This document shows positions 1 to 8,024 of a DNA stretch of 64,000 nt, one piece after another (within the stretch, counting starts at the first letter, position 1; each line of letters starts with the position of its first letter). The stretch comes from CADBRN01 sp050944685. Its GTDB lineage: Bacteria; Bacillota; Clostridia; Lachnospirales; Lachnospiraceae. A program made the position numbers and the translations under genes. The stretch is taken from contig JBMNRP010000006.1 in assembly GCA_050944685.1 (NCBI GenBank), forward strand, positions 1-64,000, in the 5' to 3' direction. The notes below the pieces were generated by a model. The model searched no databases, was not told where the DNA came from, and was given only the letters and a program-made list of their open reading frames with translations.

Positions 1-68
1 CCGGAATACTGCTGGATGAAGGCAAGGCATATGAAGTATCACATCATTCCGCTTTGAAAAAAATCTGA
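1..68 (+). other. Possible C-terminal tail of a gene cut by the window edge
   Basis: Two plus-strand frames are open from base 1 and close early: frame 1 stops at 55-57 and frame 3 at 66-68. Frame 3 gives a plausible tail ending HSALKKI. Because the next gene is an Imm70-like immunity gene, this could be the end of a polymorphic toxin or another immunity gene, but 20 residues are too few to decide. Treat it as an edge fragment. Confidence 0.2.
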
Positions 69-107
69 TGGAAGAATCCGGAATCGAATGCAAAACAGCG
101 AGAGCAG

Positions 108-142
108 TTTGAGGATCCGTACCCGCGGGAATAATCAGAAAG
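108..142 (+). repeat. 35-bp direct repeat, copy 1
   Basis: A 35-bp sequence beginning TTTGAGGATCCGTACCCG is repeated exactly at 564-598. This copy lies just upstream of the first Imm70-like gene and supplies part of its leader. Exact repeats flanking an immunity gene are expected where toxin-immunity cassettes are gained or duplicated by homologous recombination; that reading is inference. Confidence 0.85.
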
Positions 143-154
143 GTATGAAATAAC

Positions 155-568
155 ATGATTGGGTTTACGGTAAAGTATTACTGGTTTCAGATTGGCCGCA
201 GGGATTACCTTCATTCCTTCTTTTCTGCGGTCTGCTATAACCTGGAAGACGGAAAATGGGGAAGCCGTTATCCGGTCCTGATGAATGAGCTTTACCAGGG
301 ACATCTGGAGTACGAGCATATCAATGACGCGATCGCGGAGCTGGACAGCATTACGGATGAATTTAAAAAACTTCCCCCGGAAAAGGCGGTCTGGGATATC
401 GAGGATTTGTCGAAGCAGCCGCCCCAGTGGTATAAGTGCAACCCGGACGCTGCGGATCTGTCAGAATATTTTTTGAACAGCGACGGGGATGATTTCCTCA
501 TGATTTTCAAGCATGCACTTGAGATGGGGTTGAAAGTAAAACTTCCGGTTGAGATCAGTACCCTTTGA
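155..568 (+). CDS. Imm70-like immunity protein, copy 1
   Basis: This 137-residue protein resembles the Imm70 family of polymorphic-toxin immunity proteins, which neutralise a cognate toxin in the cytoplasm. Marks include LHSFFSAVCYNLEDGKWGSR near residues 19-38, PVLMNELYQG and the VWDIEDLSKQPP block near residue 85. It is closely similar to the protein encoded at 1183-1593, with most changes in the N-terminal 20 residues and the region after QPP, as expected for immunity paralogues that follow different toxins. The ATG at 155 follows an AAAGG element. The 3' end overlaps copy 2 of the 35-bp repeat. No toxin gene is visible beside it. The family call is from memory of the conserved blocks. Confidence 0.7.
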   Translation: MIGFTVKYYWFQIGRRDYLHSFFSAVCYNLEDGKWGSRYPVLMNELYQGHLEYEHINDAIAELDSITDEFKKLPPEKAVWDIEDLSKQPPQWYKCNPDAADLSEYFLNSDGDDFLMIFKHALEMGLKVKLPVEISTL

Positions 569-598
569 GGATCCGTACCCGCGGGAATAATCAGAAAG
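564..598 (+). repeat. 35-bp direct repeat, copy 2
   Basis: This is identical to bases 108-142. It begins in the last codons of the first Imm70-like gene and continues into the reading frame at 565. Together the copies bracket one immunity gene, so deletion or amplification of that gene by recombination is possible. Confidence 0.85.
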
Positions 599-783
599 AG
601 AAACAAATATTGGAATTTATATCTGGAATCTGGCATGATTTTTCCCTGGACAATATTATCATTGATTACAGTGATATAGAAATTGATCTGCTGGATTTCG
701 ATGATAATAACGTAAAAATTATTTGCAAAAATTTTTCCGGAATCGAATATCTTGGCGCATGGGATGAAAATATTATGGTATGA
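565..783 (+). pseudogene. Short ORF, probable remnant of an immunity-type gene
   Basis: A 72-codon frame opens with TTG inside the 35-bp repeat and has no convincing ribosome site. It encodes an acidic, Ile/Asp-rich peptide (IEIDLLDFDDNN, then FSGIEYLGAWDENIM) that looks like the end of a small globular protein of the kind found as orphan immunity genes. The stretch is markedly more AT-rich than the genes on both sides, which suggests an acquired fragment. I cannot name the family. The repeat at its 5' end probably marks where its original start was lost. Confidence 0.35.
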
Positions 784-861
784 AATGAAAATTATTTTCG
801 GATCAGAGAAGAAGAAATGAAAACGAATTCATTAAATCATAATGAGAAATGGAGAACGGTT

Positions 862-1113
862 ATGAAATTGGAATTATTCAAGATGGATACCTGTCCGTAC
901 TGCAGAAAGGTCATGCGATTCATCGAGGAGTCGAACATTACGGATATCGAGATGCATGATATTATTCAGAGCCGGGCGGATCAGGAGCGGCTGGTCCGGG
1001 AGGGCGGCATGGACCAGGTCCCGTGTCTTTTCATTGACGGGAAGCCGATGTATGAGAGCGATGATATCATCGCGTGGCTAAAGGATCACTATACTGCCTC
1101 CGGAGGCAGGTAA
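862..1113 (+). CDS. Glutaredoxin-like thiol-disulfide protein
   Basis: This 83-residue protein is a small thioredoxin-fold protein with the classic glutaredoxin active site CPYC at about residues 11-14 (TCPYCRK), the cis-proline segment VPCLFIDG near residue 52 and a C-terminal helix with DDIIAWL. It should reduce cytoplasmic disulfides or mixed disulfides with low-molecular thiols. The frame extends upstream to 817, but the ATG at 862 has a GGAGA site 6 bases away and gives the normal family length. It lies between two immunity paralogues, so it may have been carried into this accessory patch. Confidence 0.85.
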   Translation: MKLELFKMDTCPYCRKVMRFIEESNITDIEMHDIIQSRADQERLVREGGMDQVPCLFIDGKPMYESDDIIAWLKDHYTASGGR

Positions 1114-1182
1114 GACGATCCGGCTTATTTGCCGGGTGAACGAAGCACTGAAGATTTCACAAATTGCAAAGAGGATCTGTTT

Positions 1183-1593
1183 ATGTCGGTTTCTTTTTGG
1201 GTAAATGATGATTGTTATGATGTAGGAGCGGCGAGTTTCCTTCATTCTTTTTTCTCTACGGTCTGCTACAATCTGGAAGACGGAAAATGGGGAAGCCGGT
1301 ATCCGGTTCTCATGAACGAGTTTTATCAGGGAAGCCTGGAGTACGCACATATTAAAGACGCGATCGCTGAGCTGGACAATATCACCGCCGGATTAAAAAA
1401 GTTTCCGCCGGACAAGGTGGTCTGGGATATCGAGGATTTGTCGAAGCAGCCGCCGTGGGGAGATAATATCGCTCCGGAGATTACGGATCTGTCGAATTAT
1501 TTTGTTACGAACGACGGCGAGGATTTTCTCACGGTTTTCAGGCAGGCACTCGAGAAGGGACTTGAGAAAAAAGCGCCGGTTGAGATCATGTAA
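1183..1593 (+). CDS. Imm70-like immunity protein, copy 2
   Basis: This 136-residue paralogue of the protein encoded at 155-568 shares LHSFFSTVCYNLEDGKWGSR, PVLMNEFYQG and VWDIEDLSKQPP, and adds the PWGDNIAPEITDLSNYF segment. The frame is open from 1129, but ATG 1183 follows an AGAGGA site and gives the same start point as copy 1. The encoded role is immunity against a polymorphic toxin, known for the family; the toxin is not in this window. Two diverged copies in tandem fit an array of orphan immunity genes that protect against toxins of competitors. Confidence 0.75.
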   Translation: MSVSFWVNDDCYDVGAASFLHSFFSTVCYNLEDGKWGSRYPVLMNEFYQGSLEYAHIKDAIAELDNITAGLKKFPPDKVVWDIEDLSKQPPWGDNIAPEITDLSNYFVTNDGEDFLTVFRQALEKGLEKKAPVEIM

Positions 1594-1630
1594 GGCGTGG
1601 GTCTGAGGCGGAGGAAGCGAATCGTTCTTT

Positions 1631-2770
1631 TCAGCAGCTCTCCAGGAAGACGTCAATCATTCCGCCGCAGACCATGCCCTCACGCTCCGCGGCGTCTGCC
1701 TGCAGGTCGGCGCGGAATAGCTCCGGGACGATCTCTTTTCCGGACCTGTCCGCCGCTTTGGCGAAACCATCCGTCCGGGTTTCGGAGAATAATTTCATCG
1801 CCCGTTCTGTGACGGCGGCTTCCAGGCTGCCGCCACCGATCGTTCCGACTGCTGATCCGTCCTCGCGGATCAGCATTTTCGTCCCTGCCGTTCTCGGAGC
1901 GGAGCCTCTGCGGCGGACGATCGTGGCGAGTATTTTCCGGGCGGCTGCCGGGGAGGTCTGGCCCGTTTCCTCTGTAATTGCTTTCAGCAGATCCTTCGGG
2001 TAGCCGAAGCTGTGTCTTTTTTCGTGCCGCACCTGTATGATTTCCGCCATGACGGATACGGCGATCTCCTGCGGGGTCTCCGCTCCGATCGCCAGTCCGA
2101 TGGGAGCGTGCAGTTCCTGAAGCACTTGCGCAGAGACGCCCGCCTCTGCCATCTTTTCTTTCACTATGGAGATTCTTCTCCGGGATCCCATCATGCCGAT
2201 ATAGGCGCAGGGCTTTTCTGCGATTGCCTTCAGGCAGTCCATATCATAGTGGTGACCGCGCGTCATGATGACGAAGTAGGTTTCATTGTCTCCGCGGATC
2301 TGCCCGAGTGCTTCCTCGAACGGGGCGCAAATTACACGGTCCGCCCCGGCGTCTTCTGCCGCGCTGGCAAATTCCCTGCGGTCTTCCACGACCGTTACCT
2401 CAAACTTTGTCATTTTTGCCATGGAAAGAAGTGCATAAGCGACGTGCCCCGCTCCGCAGATCACGATTTTGCTGTCTCCTCCGAGGGGCTCCAGAAAGAC
2501 CGGTATGCCGGAGATTTCTTCTACGGACGCGGCGGAAGAAGAGGAGATCTCCCCGGAGAGGGCCTGCCCGGAAGCCCGGCTCAAAGCCGAGGCGGCAGCC
2601 TCGAGATCGTTCTGGTGAGATGCCAGAAATCCGTCTTTTTCGGATAAAAAAACGACATGCCCTTTTTCCAGTATGCCCTTCTCTCCGATATGGTCTCCCG
2701 CGAGAACTGTTGCGGAGACGTTCCGGGGGGAAGCTCCCAGTTCTTTGATTTTTTCATAAAATCCGGTCAT
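1631..2770 (-). CDS. xdhC: XdhC-family molybdenum hydroxylase maturation factor
   Basis: XdhC-type proteins bind molybdopterin, help fit the terminal sulfur or selenium ligand on molybdenum and deliver the cofactor to xanthine dehydrogenase-type enzymes. In this 379-residue protein a Rossmann-type XdhC domain with VICGAGHVAYAL begins near residue 103, and a CoxI-like domain follows (IVRRRGSAPRTAG near 290, GTIGGGSLEA near 315, MVCGGMIDVF at the end, holding the conserved Cys-Gly-Gly). The first 90 residues look like a degenerate second CoxI domain. AAGGA precedes ATG 2770. It is the promoter-distal member of the minus-strand selenium/molybdenum maturation group and probably serves the xanthine dehydrogenase at 13205-16231. 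Confidence 0.85.
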   Translation of the reverse strand: MTGFYEKIKELGASPRNVSATVLAGDHIGEKGILEKGHVVFLSEKDGFLASHQNDLEAAASALSRASGQALSGEISSSSAASVEEISGIPVFLEPLGGDSKIVICGAGHVAYALLSMAKMTKFEVTVVEDRREFASAAEDAGADRVICAPFEEALGQIRGDNETYFVIMTRGHHYDMDCLKAIAEKPCAYIGMMGSRRRISIVKEKMAEAGVSAQVLQELHAPIGLAIGAETPQEIAVSVMAEIIQVRHEKRHSFGYPKDLLKAITEETGQTSPAAARKILATIVRRRGSAPRTAGTKMLIREDGSAVGTIGGGSLEAAVTERAMKLFSETRTDGFAKAADRSGKEIVPELFRADLQADAAEREGMVCGGMIDVFLESC

Positions 2771-2882
2771 CCTGAATCCTTCCTTCTGTTATCTTAATTA
2801 CTGCGAAAATAAAGTGGAGCCATCAAATCAAAGGGTGTGCCGCGGCTGTTCGCCGGGATGAAATCCGGGAATGCCGGAGCGA

Positions 2883-4259
2883 TCAGCGGAAGGCGGACAG
2901 AATGATTCCGTCCGCCGGTCCGGAAATCTGCGCCGCGATACGTTCTCCGGATTCGCGCCGTTCTTCCGAGTCACATTTATTGAGCAAAATAAAATATTTC
3001 CTGTCCCGGACATCCTTCCGGGTTCCGCGGTCCGAGAGCAGAATGGCCGCCGCGTCCGTTTCTTTGAGAATATGATCCGGCGGGACATGCAGGAGTTCCT
3101 CCGCGAGCGCATGGCGGAAGCAGGCTTCGCTGACCGGATGACCGATCGCATCCAGCCCCATGACTCCGATCACGATTCCGGTTTCGGGGAGAATGACCGG
3201 CTCTCCCTCGCGGGGAACCTTCAGAGCCATGTGCTTCGCCCCGTCCGCCTCCAGGATCGTGAAATCCGCGAGATTCATGTACTGGCGGAGGAGGGCGAGG
3301 TCAGGACATCTGAGCTTTTTCCCATACCTTTCAGAGGGAGGCAGGGCCTTCCCGGATTTTCGTTCCCCATCCGAAGGATATTCCGGATTCGCAAACACCG
3401 CAAAGCTTCCTTTCTGCCAGAGCCTGTGGATATCTTCTTCCCTCCGGGCAAGGATGGATTCGTCAGGCTTTTCGATATGAGTGGTGGTGGATACCAGCAC
3501 ACGTTTCCCCTGTTTCGCGAGACGGCCGGCGAGATAATACATGGCCGTCGTTTTTCCGCCGCCGCCGACGAGGGAAATGATTCCTCTTTCGCTTTTCAGA
3601 AAAGGAAAAGCCTCTTCGGCGGAAACCGGTTCGGATCTTCCGGGGAGGAAAAAAGAGGGCTCGATTTTCTCGTCATAATCCTTCAGTTCCCAGGAAGGAA
3701 CTTCAAACAGAGCCGTGTCCTCCGGGTGGCGAAGCAGAACCTTTTTCCCTCCGTGGTCTCCTTTCAGAGCGCGGAGTTCCGGAACGTAATCGGAAGAAAA
3801 TATGACCGGATTGCCCGGAACTCTGCCTGAAGAACATGCCGCGATTTTCTTTCCGCTGTGTTCGTAGCAGCGGATCAGACCGGTCAGAGATTTCCGGGAC
3901 AGATTCGGCTGATCTGAGACCGCAAAGAGAAAGGCGGACTTGCTTTTCTGCGTTTCCGTCATTTTGGAAGCTGCATCCAGACCCAGGAGGATAGAATGGG
4001 AAATTCCGAGATCCGGCCGGTCATTCCGGACCACCCGGAACCCGGAAAGAGAGGTAATGTCAAAGTCCTCCCGGATCCGGCGGACGATCTCATCATACTG
4101 TGTGACAATAATCATCCGGTCGATGATTCCCTCGCGAAAAAGCGAGAAGAGACGGTCAAAGCCCCAGCGGTACATCGGCTTTCCGCCGATATTGTATAGA
4201 AGTTTGTTTCCTCTGAACCGCCGGCTGTCTCCAGCGGCGAGCATAATGGCTGTAATCAT
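2883..4259 (-). CDS. MocA-type nucleotidyltransferase fused to YqeC
   Basis: This 458-residue protein joins two functions. Residues 1-195 are a MobA/MocA-like NTP transferase (LAAGDSRRFRGNK near residue 7, SDQPNLS near 115), a family that attaches CMP or GMP to molybdopterin. Residues 225-458 match YqeC, a selenium-dependent hydroxylase accessory protein, with a P-loop-like VGGGGKTT near 231 and LEADGAKH near 340. The start overlaps the yqeB stop by four bases (ATGA), so the two are translationally coupled. YqeC and YqeB are known markers of labile-selenium molybdenum hydroxylases. The fusion suggests that cytidylylation of the cofactor and the selenium step act on one handed-over intermediate; that last point is inference. 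Confidence 0.85.
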   Translation of the reverse strand: MITAIMLAAGDSRRFRGNKLLYNIGGKPMYRWGFDRLFSLFREGIIDRMIIVTQYDEIVRRIREDFDITSLSGFRVVRNDRPDLGISHSILLGLDAASKMTETQKSKSAFLFAVSDQPNLSRKSLTGLIRCYEHSGKKIAACSSGRVPGNPVIFSSDYVPELRALKGDHGGKKVLLRHPEDTALFEVPSWELKDYDEKIEPSFFLPGRSEPVSAEEAFPFLKSERGIISLVGGGGKTTAMYYLAGRLAKQGKRVLVSTTTHIEKPDESILARREEDIHRLWQKGSFAVFANPEYPSDGERKSGKALPPSERYGKKLRCPDLALLRQYMNLADFTILEADGAKHMALKVPREGEPVILPETGIVIGVMGLDAIGHPVSEACFRHALAEELLHVPPDHILKETDAAAILLSDRGTRKDVRDRKYFILLNKCDSEERRESGERIAAQISGPADGIILSAFR

Positions 4260-5071
4260 TGGCAGAGCTTTTCACAGATGACCTGCAGAACGCTTCCTGC
4301 GATGCATCGTGCCTTGTCTGAGATAGTAAAGCAGTTTTCGTATTCGGATTTTCTGGGATCAATATCCGCGACCTTAAACCCCTCCGTCACCGGATAATTG
4401 TCCCGGATCAGACCGCGGATGATGCCGGAGAGAGAGGCGTTTACCGGCACTTCTTTTCCGGAGGATGTGCGGATCCGGGCAATGGGCGTCCCTTTTTCGA
4501 CGAAGTCTCCGATCTGGTGAACGCCGAACAGAACCCCGTCTGCCGGCGCGTGCATGACACGCTCCTCTGAGAATCCGGCGATATTGCCCGGAATTCCGGT
4601 GTTCGGAAGGGCACTTCCCTCGCGGATGATCCGCCCCAGATTATGGCCGCGCATTGTCTCAATGACGACGTCCACATCTTTTCCGGCGGTGAAGCCGGGT
4701 CCGAGCGCGACGGTCAGCGGGGCCATGTCGCGGGTGGTCCCGAGATTGCGCTTCGCAAGAATGGCGTCTACCACGGCATCCGGATGAAGGAGGCGGATGG
4801 AATCTCCCTCCGGGTCAACCAGCAGCGGAACTTTTCCCTCTCTCCAGACGGAGGCTGTCTCAGAGACGTCACGGATGCGGACCGCCTCCATGTCCTCGAC
4901 TCTGGCGACCCCTTCATACACGGCCTCGCAGATCGAGACCTGACGGCGGATGGCCGCCGGGCGGGCCGCCTCCAGAGAGAGCACCGGAAAACCGGCGCTC
5001 CATAGCGTATGAATGGTTCCGGTGGCCAGATCGCCGCCCCCGCGTACGATAATCAGATGATCCTTTTTCAT
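4256..5071 (-). CDS. yqeB: YqeB, selenium-dependent molybdenum hydroxylase system protein
   Basis: This 271-residue protein matches the EF2563/YqeB family: N-terminal VRGGGDLATGTIHTL near residue 9, central LVDPEGDSIRLL and ALGPGFTAGKDVDVVIETMRG, and C-terminal ADIDPR. YqeB occurs in genomes that insert a labile selenium into molybdenum hydroxylases and is thought to act in making or inserting that ligand; its chemistry is not firmly known. The C-terminal part contains a lipoyl/biotinyl-like hammerhead (HAPADGVLFGV, VEKGTPIARI). It lies between yedF and the MocA-YqeC fusion, with a four-base overlap to the latter. Confidence 0.88.
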   Translation of the reverse strand: MKKDHLIIVRGGGDLATGTIHTLWSAGFPVLSLEAARPAAIRRQVSICEAVYEGVARVEDMEAVRIRDVSETASVWREGKVPLLVDPEGDSIRLLHPDAVVDAILAKRNLGTTRDMAPLTVALGPGFTAGKDVDVVIETMRGHNLGRIIREGSALPNTGIPGNIAGFSEERVMHAPADGVLFGVHQIGDFVEKGTPIARIRTSSGKEVPVNASLSGIIRGLIRDNYPVTEGFKVADIDPRKSEYENCFTISDKARCIAGSVLQVICEKLCQ

Positions 5072-5131
5072 GGCGGTTGAATGATCCCTTTCGTGAAATG
5101 CTGAGGTTTTATTCTTTTCTGATTTCTTTTA

Positions 5132-5767
5132 TTACGGGCGGACCACATGGCCTGCCTGCAGCAGCCGCTCGGCGATCTCGTACATGTTTGTGACGCCTCC
5201 GACAGCCAGATCCTCCTTCAGGTTCTGAAAATCCAGGCAGGTTCCGCAGGTGAGGATTTCCACGCCCTGTGCCTCGAGAGATTTCAGATCCTCCAGAGAC
5301 GGGGAGCCCTTGCAGGTTATTTTTGCCCCGGTATTGTAGAAGATCATGGTCTGGGGAAGTTTGTCCTGCTGTGTCAGGGCAAACAGGAACGATTTCATCA
5401 GAATATGTCCCAGTTCATCGTTGCCCTGTCCGATCCGGTCGGAAGCGATCGCCACGACGGTTTTTCCGTTTCTTGCGTCGGGCACGCAGGCAGCGGAATC
5501 TTCTGAAGTTTCCGGGCCGGATCCGGCAGAAGGCTCAGATTGAGATCCGGAGGGGATTGTCATCGTCACGGAATAATTATTCTCATCTATCTTTTCCGAC
5601 TTTACGGCATACCCTTTCTGGTTTGCCATTTTTGTCAGGTTCTGCACGGCGATTTCATTGTCCACCAGGGTCTGGATTTCGCCCCCGCCCTTCATTTCTC
5701 TGATCGCGTTTTTGGTTTTTACGACGGGGATCGGGCATGCGTCTCCGCGCGCGTCTACTGTTTTCAT
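5132..5767 (-). CDS. yedF: YedF, selenium metabolism protein (TusA-DsrE fusion)
   Basis: This 211-residue protein has an N-terminal TusA/SirA-like domain (residues 1-75) with the Cys-Pro motif GDACPIPVVKTK, followed by a Ser/Glu-rich linker (about 75-98) and a DsrE-like domain with CGTCLDF near residue 178. YedF is a known marker of selenium use and probably carries selenium or sulfur as a persulfide or perselenide on the TusA-domain cysteine. AAAGGA lies upstream of ATG 5767. It is second in the minus-strand operon after the DUF3343 gene, and is expected to feed selenium to YqeB/YqeC and finally to the xanthine dehydrogenase. Confidence 0.9.
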   Translation of the reverse strand: MKTVDARGDACPIPVVKTKNAIREMKGGGEIQTLVDNEIAVQNLTKMANQKGYAVKSEKIDENNYSVTMTIPSGSQSEPSAGSGPETSEDSAACVPDARNGKTVVAIASDRIGQGNDELGHILMKSFLFALTQQDKLPQTMIFYNTGAKITCKGSPSLEDLKSLEAQGVEILTCGTCLDFQNLKEDLAVGGVTNMYEIAERLLQAGHVVRP

Positions 5768-5790
5768 CTGGATCTTCCTTTCTTCGGTTG

Positions 5791-6027
5791 TTACATAGTC
5801 AGTTCATGAACCTGCTCGTATTTCAGTGCATTGGTATCTATCTGGTTACGGAAAGCGAGGTAGTCTTCCGGCATCATGCGCCAGGCCAGTCCGCATCCCG
5901 CGGAGATCTCCCGCGGAACAGGGATCAGGCGCCCCGGAATTCCGTGCGCACCGCAGTATTTTTCCATGGCAATTGCTTCGTGCGTCGTGTGAAATGTGAT
6001 CAGTCTGTATGGCCGTTTTTTCCGCAT
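5791..6027 (-). CDS. DUF3343 putative selenium/sulfur carrier
   Basis: This 78-residue protein matches the DUF3343 family: RLITFHTTHEAIAMEKYC near residue 6, then GRLIPVPREISAGCGLAWRM, the usual partner of YedF. The conserved Cys in the SAGCGLAW motif may carry selenium or sulfur. The frame extends to 6090, but ATG 6027 has a GAGG site six bases upstream and gives normal family length, while the upstream ATG and TTG have none. It is the first gene of the minus-strand operon; an extended -10-like element lies at 6099-6107. Confidence 0.82.
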   Translation of the reverse strand: MRKKRPYRLITFHTTHEAIAMEKYCGAHGIPGRLIPVPREISAGCGLAWRMMPEDYLAFRNQIDTNALKYEQVHELTM

Positions 6028-6098
6028 CTGCTGCCTCGATTTCCTGCCGAAAGATTCCTCCGGAACATTTTCCCGGAGTTTCATGAACAATTGTTATC

Positions 6099-6107
6099 AG
6101 TATATCA
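6099..6107 (-). promoter_or_regulatory. Possible extended -10 promoter for the selenium operon
   Basis: Read on the minus strand this is TGATATACT, matching the extended -10 form TGnTATAAT with one change. No good -35 lies 16-18 bases further up. It sits 72 bases before the DUF3343 start in the divergent region shared with the purine permease. Confidence 0.4.
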
Positions 6108-6283
6108 TACTTATTGACACTGTTTCCGGTTTCCTTGCGTATCCGACGCTGAAAAGCTTTTTCCCCAGCTCATAATGAGTGCGCTACACTGACCCTGAAA
6201 AAATGTGTGCTGATTTTTTGTGCAATATGACGGATTTATTGTGAAGATGCATAATAATAAAATGAAAAATGTGGGAAATGGTG

Positions 6284-6312
6284 TTGAAAGTTTTGTCTGA
6301 GTGCGTTATAGT
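6284..6312 (+). promoter_or_regulatory. Sigma-A type promoter for the purine permease
   Basis: TTGAAA at 6284-6289 and TATAGT at 6307-6312 are separated by exactly 17 bases. The remaining 5' region, about 180 bases to the permease start, contains the stem-loop at 6364-6389. I see no purine or xanthine riboswitch signature there. The 474-base gap 6028-6501 otherwise holds only this divergent control region. Confidence 0.75.
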
Positions 6313-6363
6313 TAATACAGAAAAAAAGTAAGGACTAAAAAAATTATTTTAGATTCCGGAGAA

Positions 6364-6400
6364 GGAACAGCTGCTTTTTCAGCGGTTCCGGTTCAGTTTT
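6364..6400 (+). terminator. Stem-loop with T-run in the permease leader, possible attenuator
   Basis: GGAACAGCTG and CAGCGGTTCC form a 10-bp stem with one A-G mismatch around a CTTTTT loop. A short T-run (GTTTTTC) begins about eight bases after the stem. It lies between the promoter and the start codon, so it could act as a leader attenuator. The delayed T-run makes it weaker than a typical intrinsic terminator. Confidence 0.35.
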
Positions 6401-6501
6401 TCATGTACTCAGCAGACATTTGCAAGTTCGGTTCCCGGAAAGAGCGGCGGATTCAGGTTTCAATTTTACGCCGGGGAGACCGCAATCAGGAGGATGAGAC
6501 T

Positions 6502-7914
6502 ATGAGTGAAACAACTGCTTCAAAGGCGGCGGATTACAACACACTGTTTGATTTCAAGGGCAAGGCCCCCAGGGCGGCGGAGCTGATTCCGCTCAGCCTT
6601 CAGCATGTGCTGGCTGCCGTCGTCGGCGTCGTGACACCGGCTATTATCGTGGCAGGCACCTGTAACATGAACGCAAAAGATACGACGATGATGATCCAGG
6701 CGGCCCTGATCATGACGGCGGTTGCCACGCTGCTGCAGCTTTTTCCGCTGTTCCATGTCATCGGAGCCGGACTTCCGGTTATCATGGGAACGAGCTTCGC
6801 GTATGTTCCGTCGCTGGAATCGATCGGAGGAGAGTTCGGACTCGGGGCGATTCTCGGGGCCCAGATCGTCGGCGGATGCGTGGCGATTCTTTTCGGAATC
6901 TTCGTCAAATGGATCCGGAAGCTCTTTCCGGATGTCGTAACCGGTACCGTTATTTTCACCATCGGTCTTTCCCTTTATCCGACCGCGATCCGTTACATGG
7001 CGGGCGGCGGAAACGCGGATTCGAATCCGGATTTCGGAAGCGCGAGAAACTGGATCATTGCCATCATCACGTTTGTGATCGTCTTTATTCTGAATAATTT
7101 TGCCAAAGGCATTCTGAAACAGGGTTCCCTGTTCTTCGGGATGGTCGTCGGATATATCGTGGCACTCTGCATGGGAATGGTTGATTTCAGCAGCGTAACG
7201 AGCACAAAGCAGATCATCTCCGTCCCGCAGGTCGGGCATTTCGCGATCAAGTTTGTTCCCGCTGCCTGCATTTCCCTGGCAGTCGTCTATATCGTCAATT
7301 CGGTCCAGACGATCGGAGATCTGACGGCTACTACCGTGGGAGGCATGGACCGGAAGCCGACGGATACCGAGCTCCGGGGCGGTATCATCACCCAGGGCGT
7401 TACCAGTATTCTCGGCTCCTTCATCGGCGGACTTCCGACGGCTTCCTACAGCCAGAACGTGGGGATCGTCACGCTGAATAAGGTTGTCAACCGCATCGTC
7501 TTCACCGTGGCGGCGGTCATTCTTCTGATCGCGGGCCTGGTTCCGAAGCTCTCCGCTTTCCTGACCACGATTCCGCAGGCCGTCATCGGAGGTGCGACGA
7601 TCTCCGTATTCGCGGTCATCGCGATGACCGGTATCCGGACCTTTACTTCCGGAGGATTTGATTCCCGCAAGTCAACGATCGTCGGTCTTTCTGTGGCACT
7701 GGGCGTCGGCGTTACTTCCGTGACAAGTTCCCTCTCGGGACCGGGCATGGCTGAGTGGATCGATACGGTTTTCGGATCTTCTTCCGTCGTTGTGACTGCC
7801 ATCATGGCCATTATTCTCAATCTCGTTCTTCCGAAGACTGAGACCGGAAAGGTCGAGACCGAAGAAACCGCAAAAGAAGCTATCGAGAAGATGGAAGAAA
7901 AAGAAAACAGGTAA
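6502..7914 (+). CDS. NCS2 family xanthine/uric acid permease
   Basis: This 470-residue polytopic membrane protein belongs to the NCS2 nucleobase-cation symporters. It has about 12-14 hydrophobic segments, the N-terminal PLSLQHVLAAVVGVVTPAI typical of the family, and a conserved core with VNSVQTIGDLTATT and GGLPTASYSQNVG. The last segment is followed by an acidic tail (EETAKEAIEKMEEK). AGGAGG ends eight bases before ATG 6502; the longer frame from 6403 has no site. It heads the purine-catabolic genes, so xanthine, urate or a related purine is the likely substrate rather than uracil. Confidence 0.9.
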   Translation: MSETTASKAADYNTLFDFKGKAPRAAELIPLSLQHVLAAVVGVVTPAIIVAGTCNMNAKDTTMMIQAALIMTAVATLLQLFPLFHVIGAGLPVIMGTSFAYVPSLESIGGEFGLGAILGAQIVGGCVAILFGIFVKWIRKLFPDVVTGTVIFTIGLSLYPTAIRYMAGGGNADSNPDFGSARNWIIAIITFVIVFILNNFAKGILKQGSLFFGMVVGYIVALCMGMVDFSSVTSTKQIISVPQVGHFAIKFVPAACISLAVVYIVNSVQTIGDLTATTVGGMDRKPTDTELRGGIITQGVTSILGSFIGGLPTASYSQNVGIVTLNKVVNRIVFTVAAVILLIAGLVPKLSAFLTTIPQAVIGGATISVFAVIAMTGIRTFTSGGFDSRKSTIVGLSVALGVGVTSVTSSLSGPGMAEWIDTVFGSSSVVVTAIMAIILNLVLPKTETGKVETEETAKEAIEKMEEKENR

Positions 7915-7932
7915 TGCAATCGGATCAATACG

Positions 7933-7964
7933 CAGCCGCACGGCGGATTTTCACCGTGCGGCTG
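7933..7964 (+). other. Intercistronic hairpin without T-run
   Basis: CAGCCGCACGG and CCGTGCGGCTG form a perfect 11-bp stem with a 10-base loop between the permease and ssnA. No T-run follows, so it is more likely an mRNA stability or processing element than a terminator. Confidence 0.6.
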
Positions 7965-8024
7965 TAAAAGGATACAGAAAGAACAGGAAACAGGGGTACG
8001 CAAAGACGAATGGAGGTATTACGT

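Noticed and set aside
2012..2647. Plus-strand ORF of 211 codons across the xdhC region
   Set aside because: It is the antisense shadow of the XdhC coding frame; no ribosome site or recognisable domain.
6313..6500. Possible purine riboswitch in the permease leader
   Set aside because: No conserved guanine, xanthine or PreQ1 riboswitch core that I can recognise; only a simple stem-loop.
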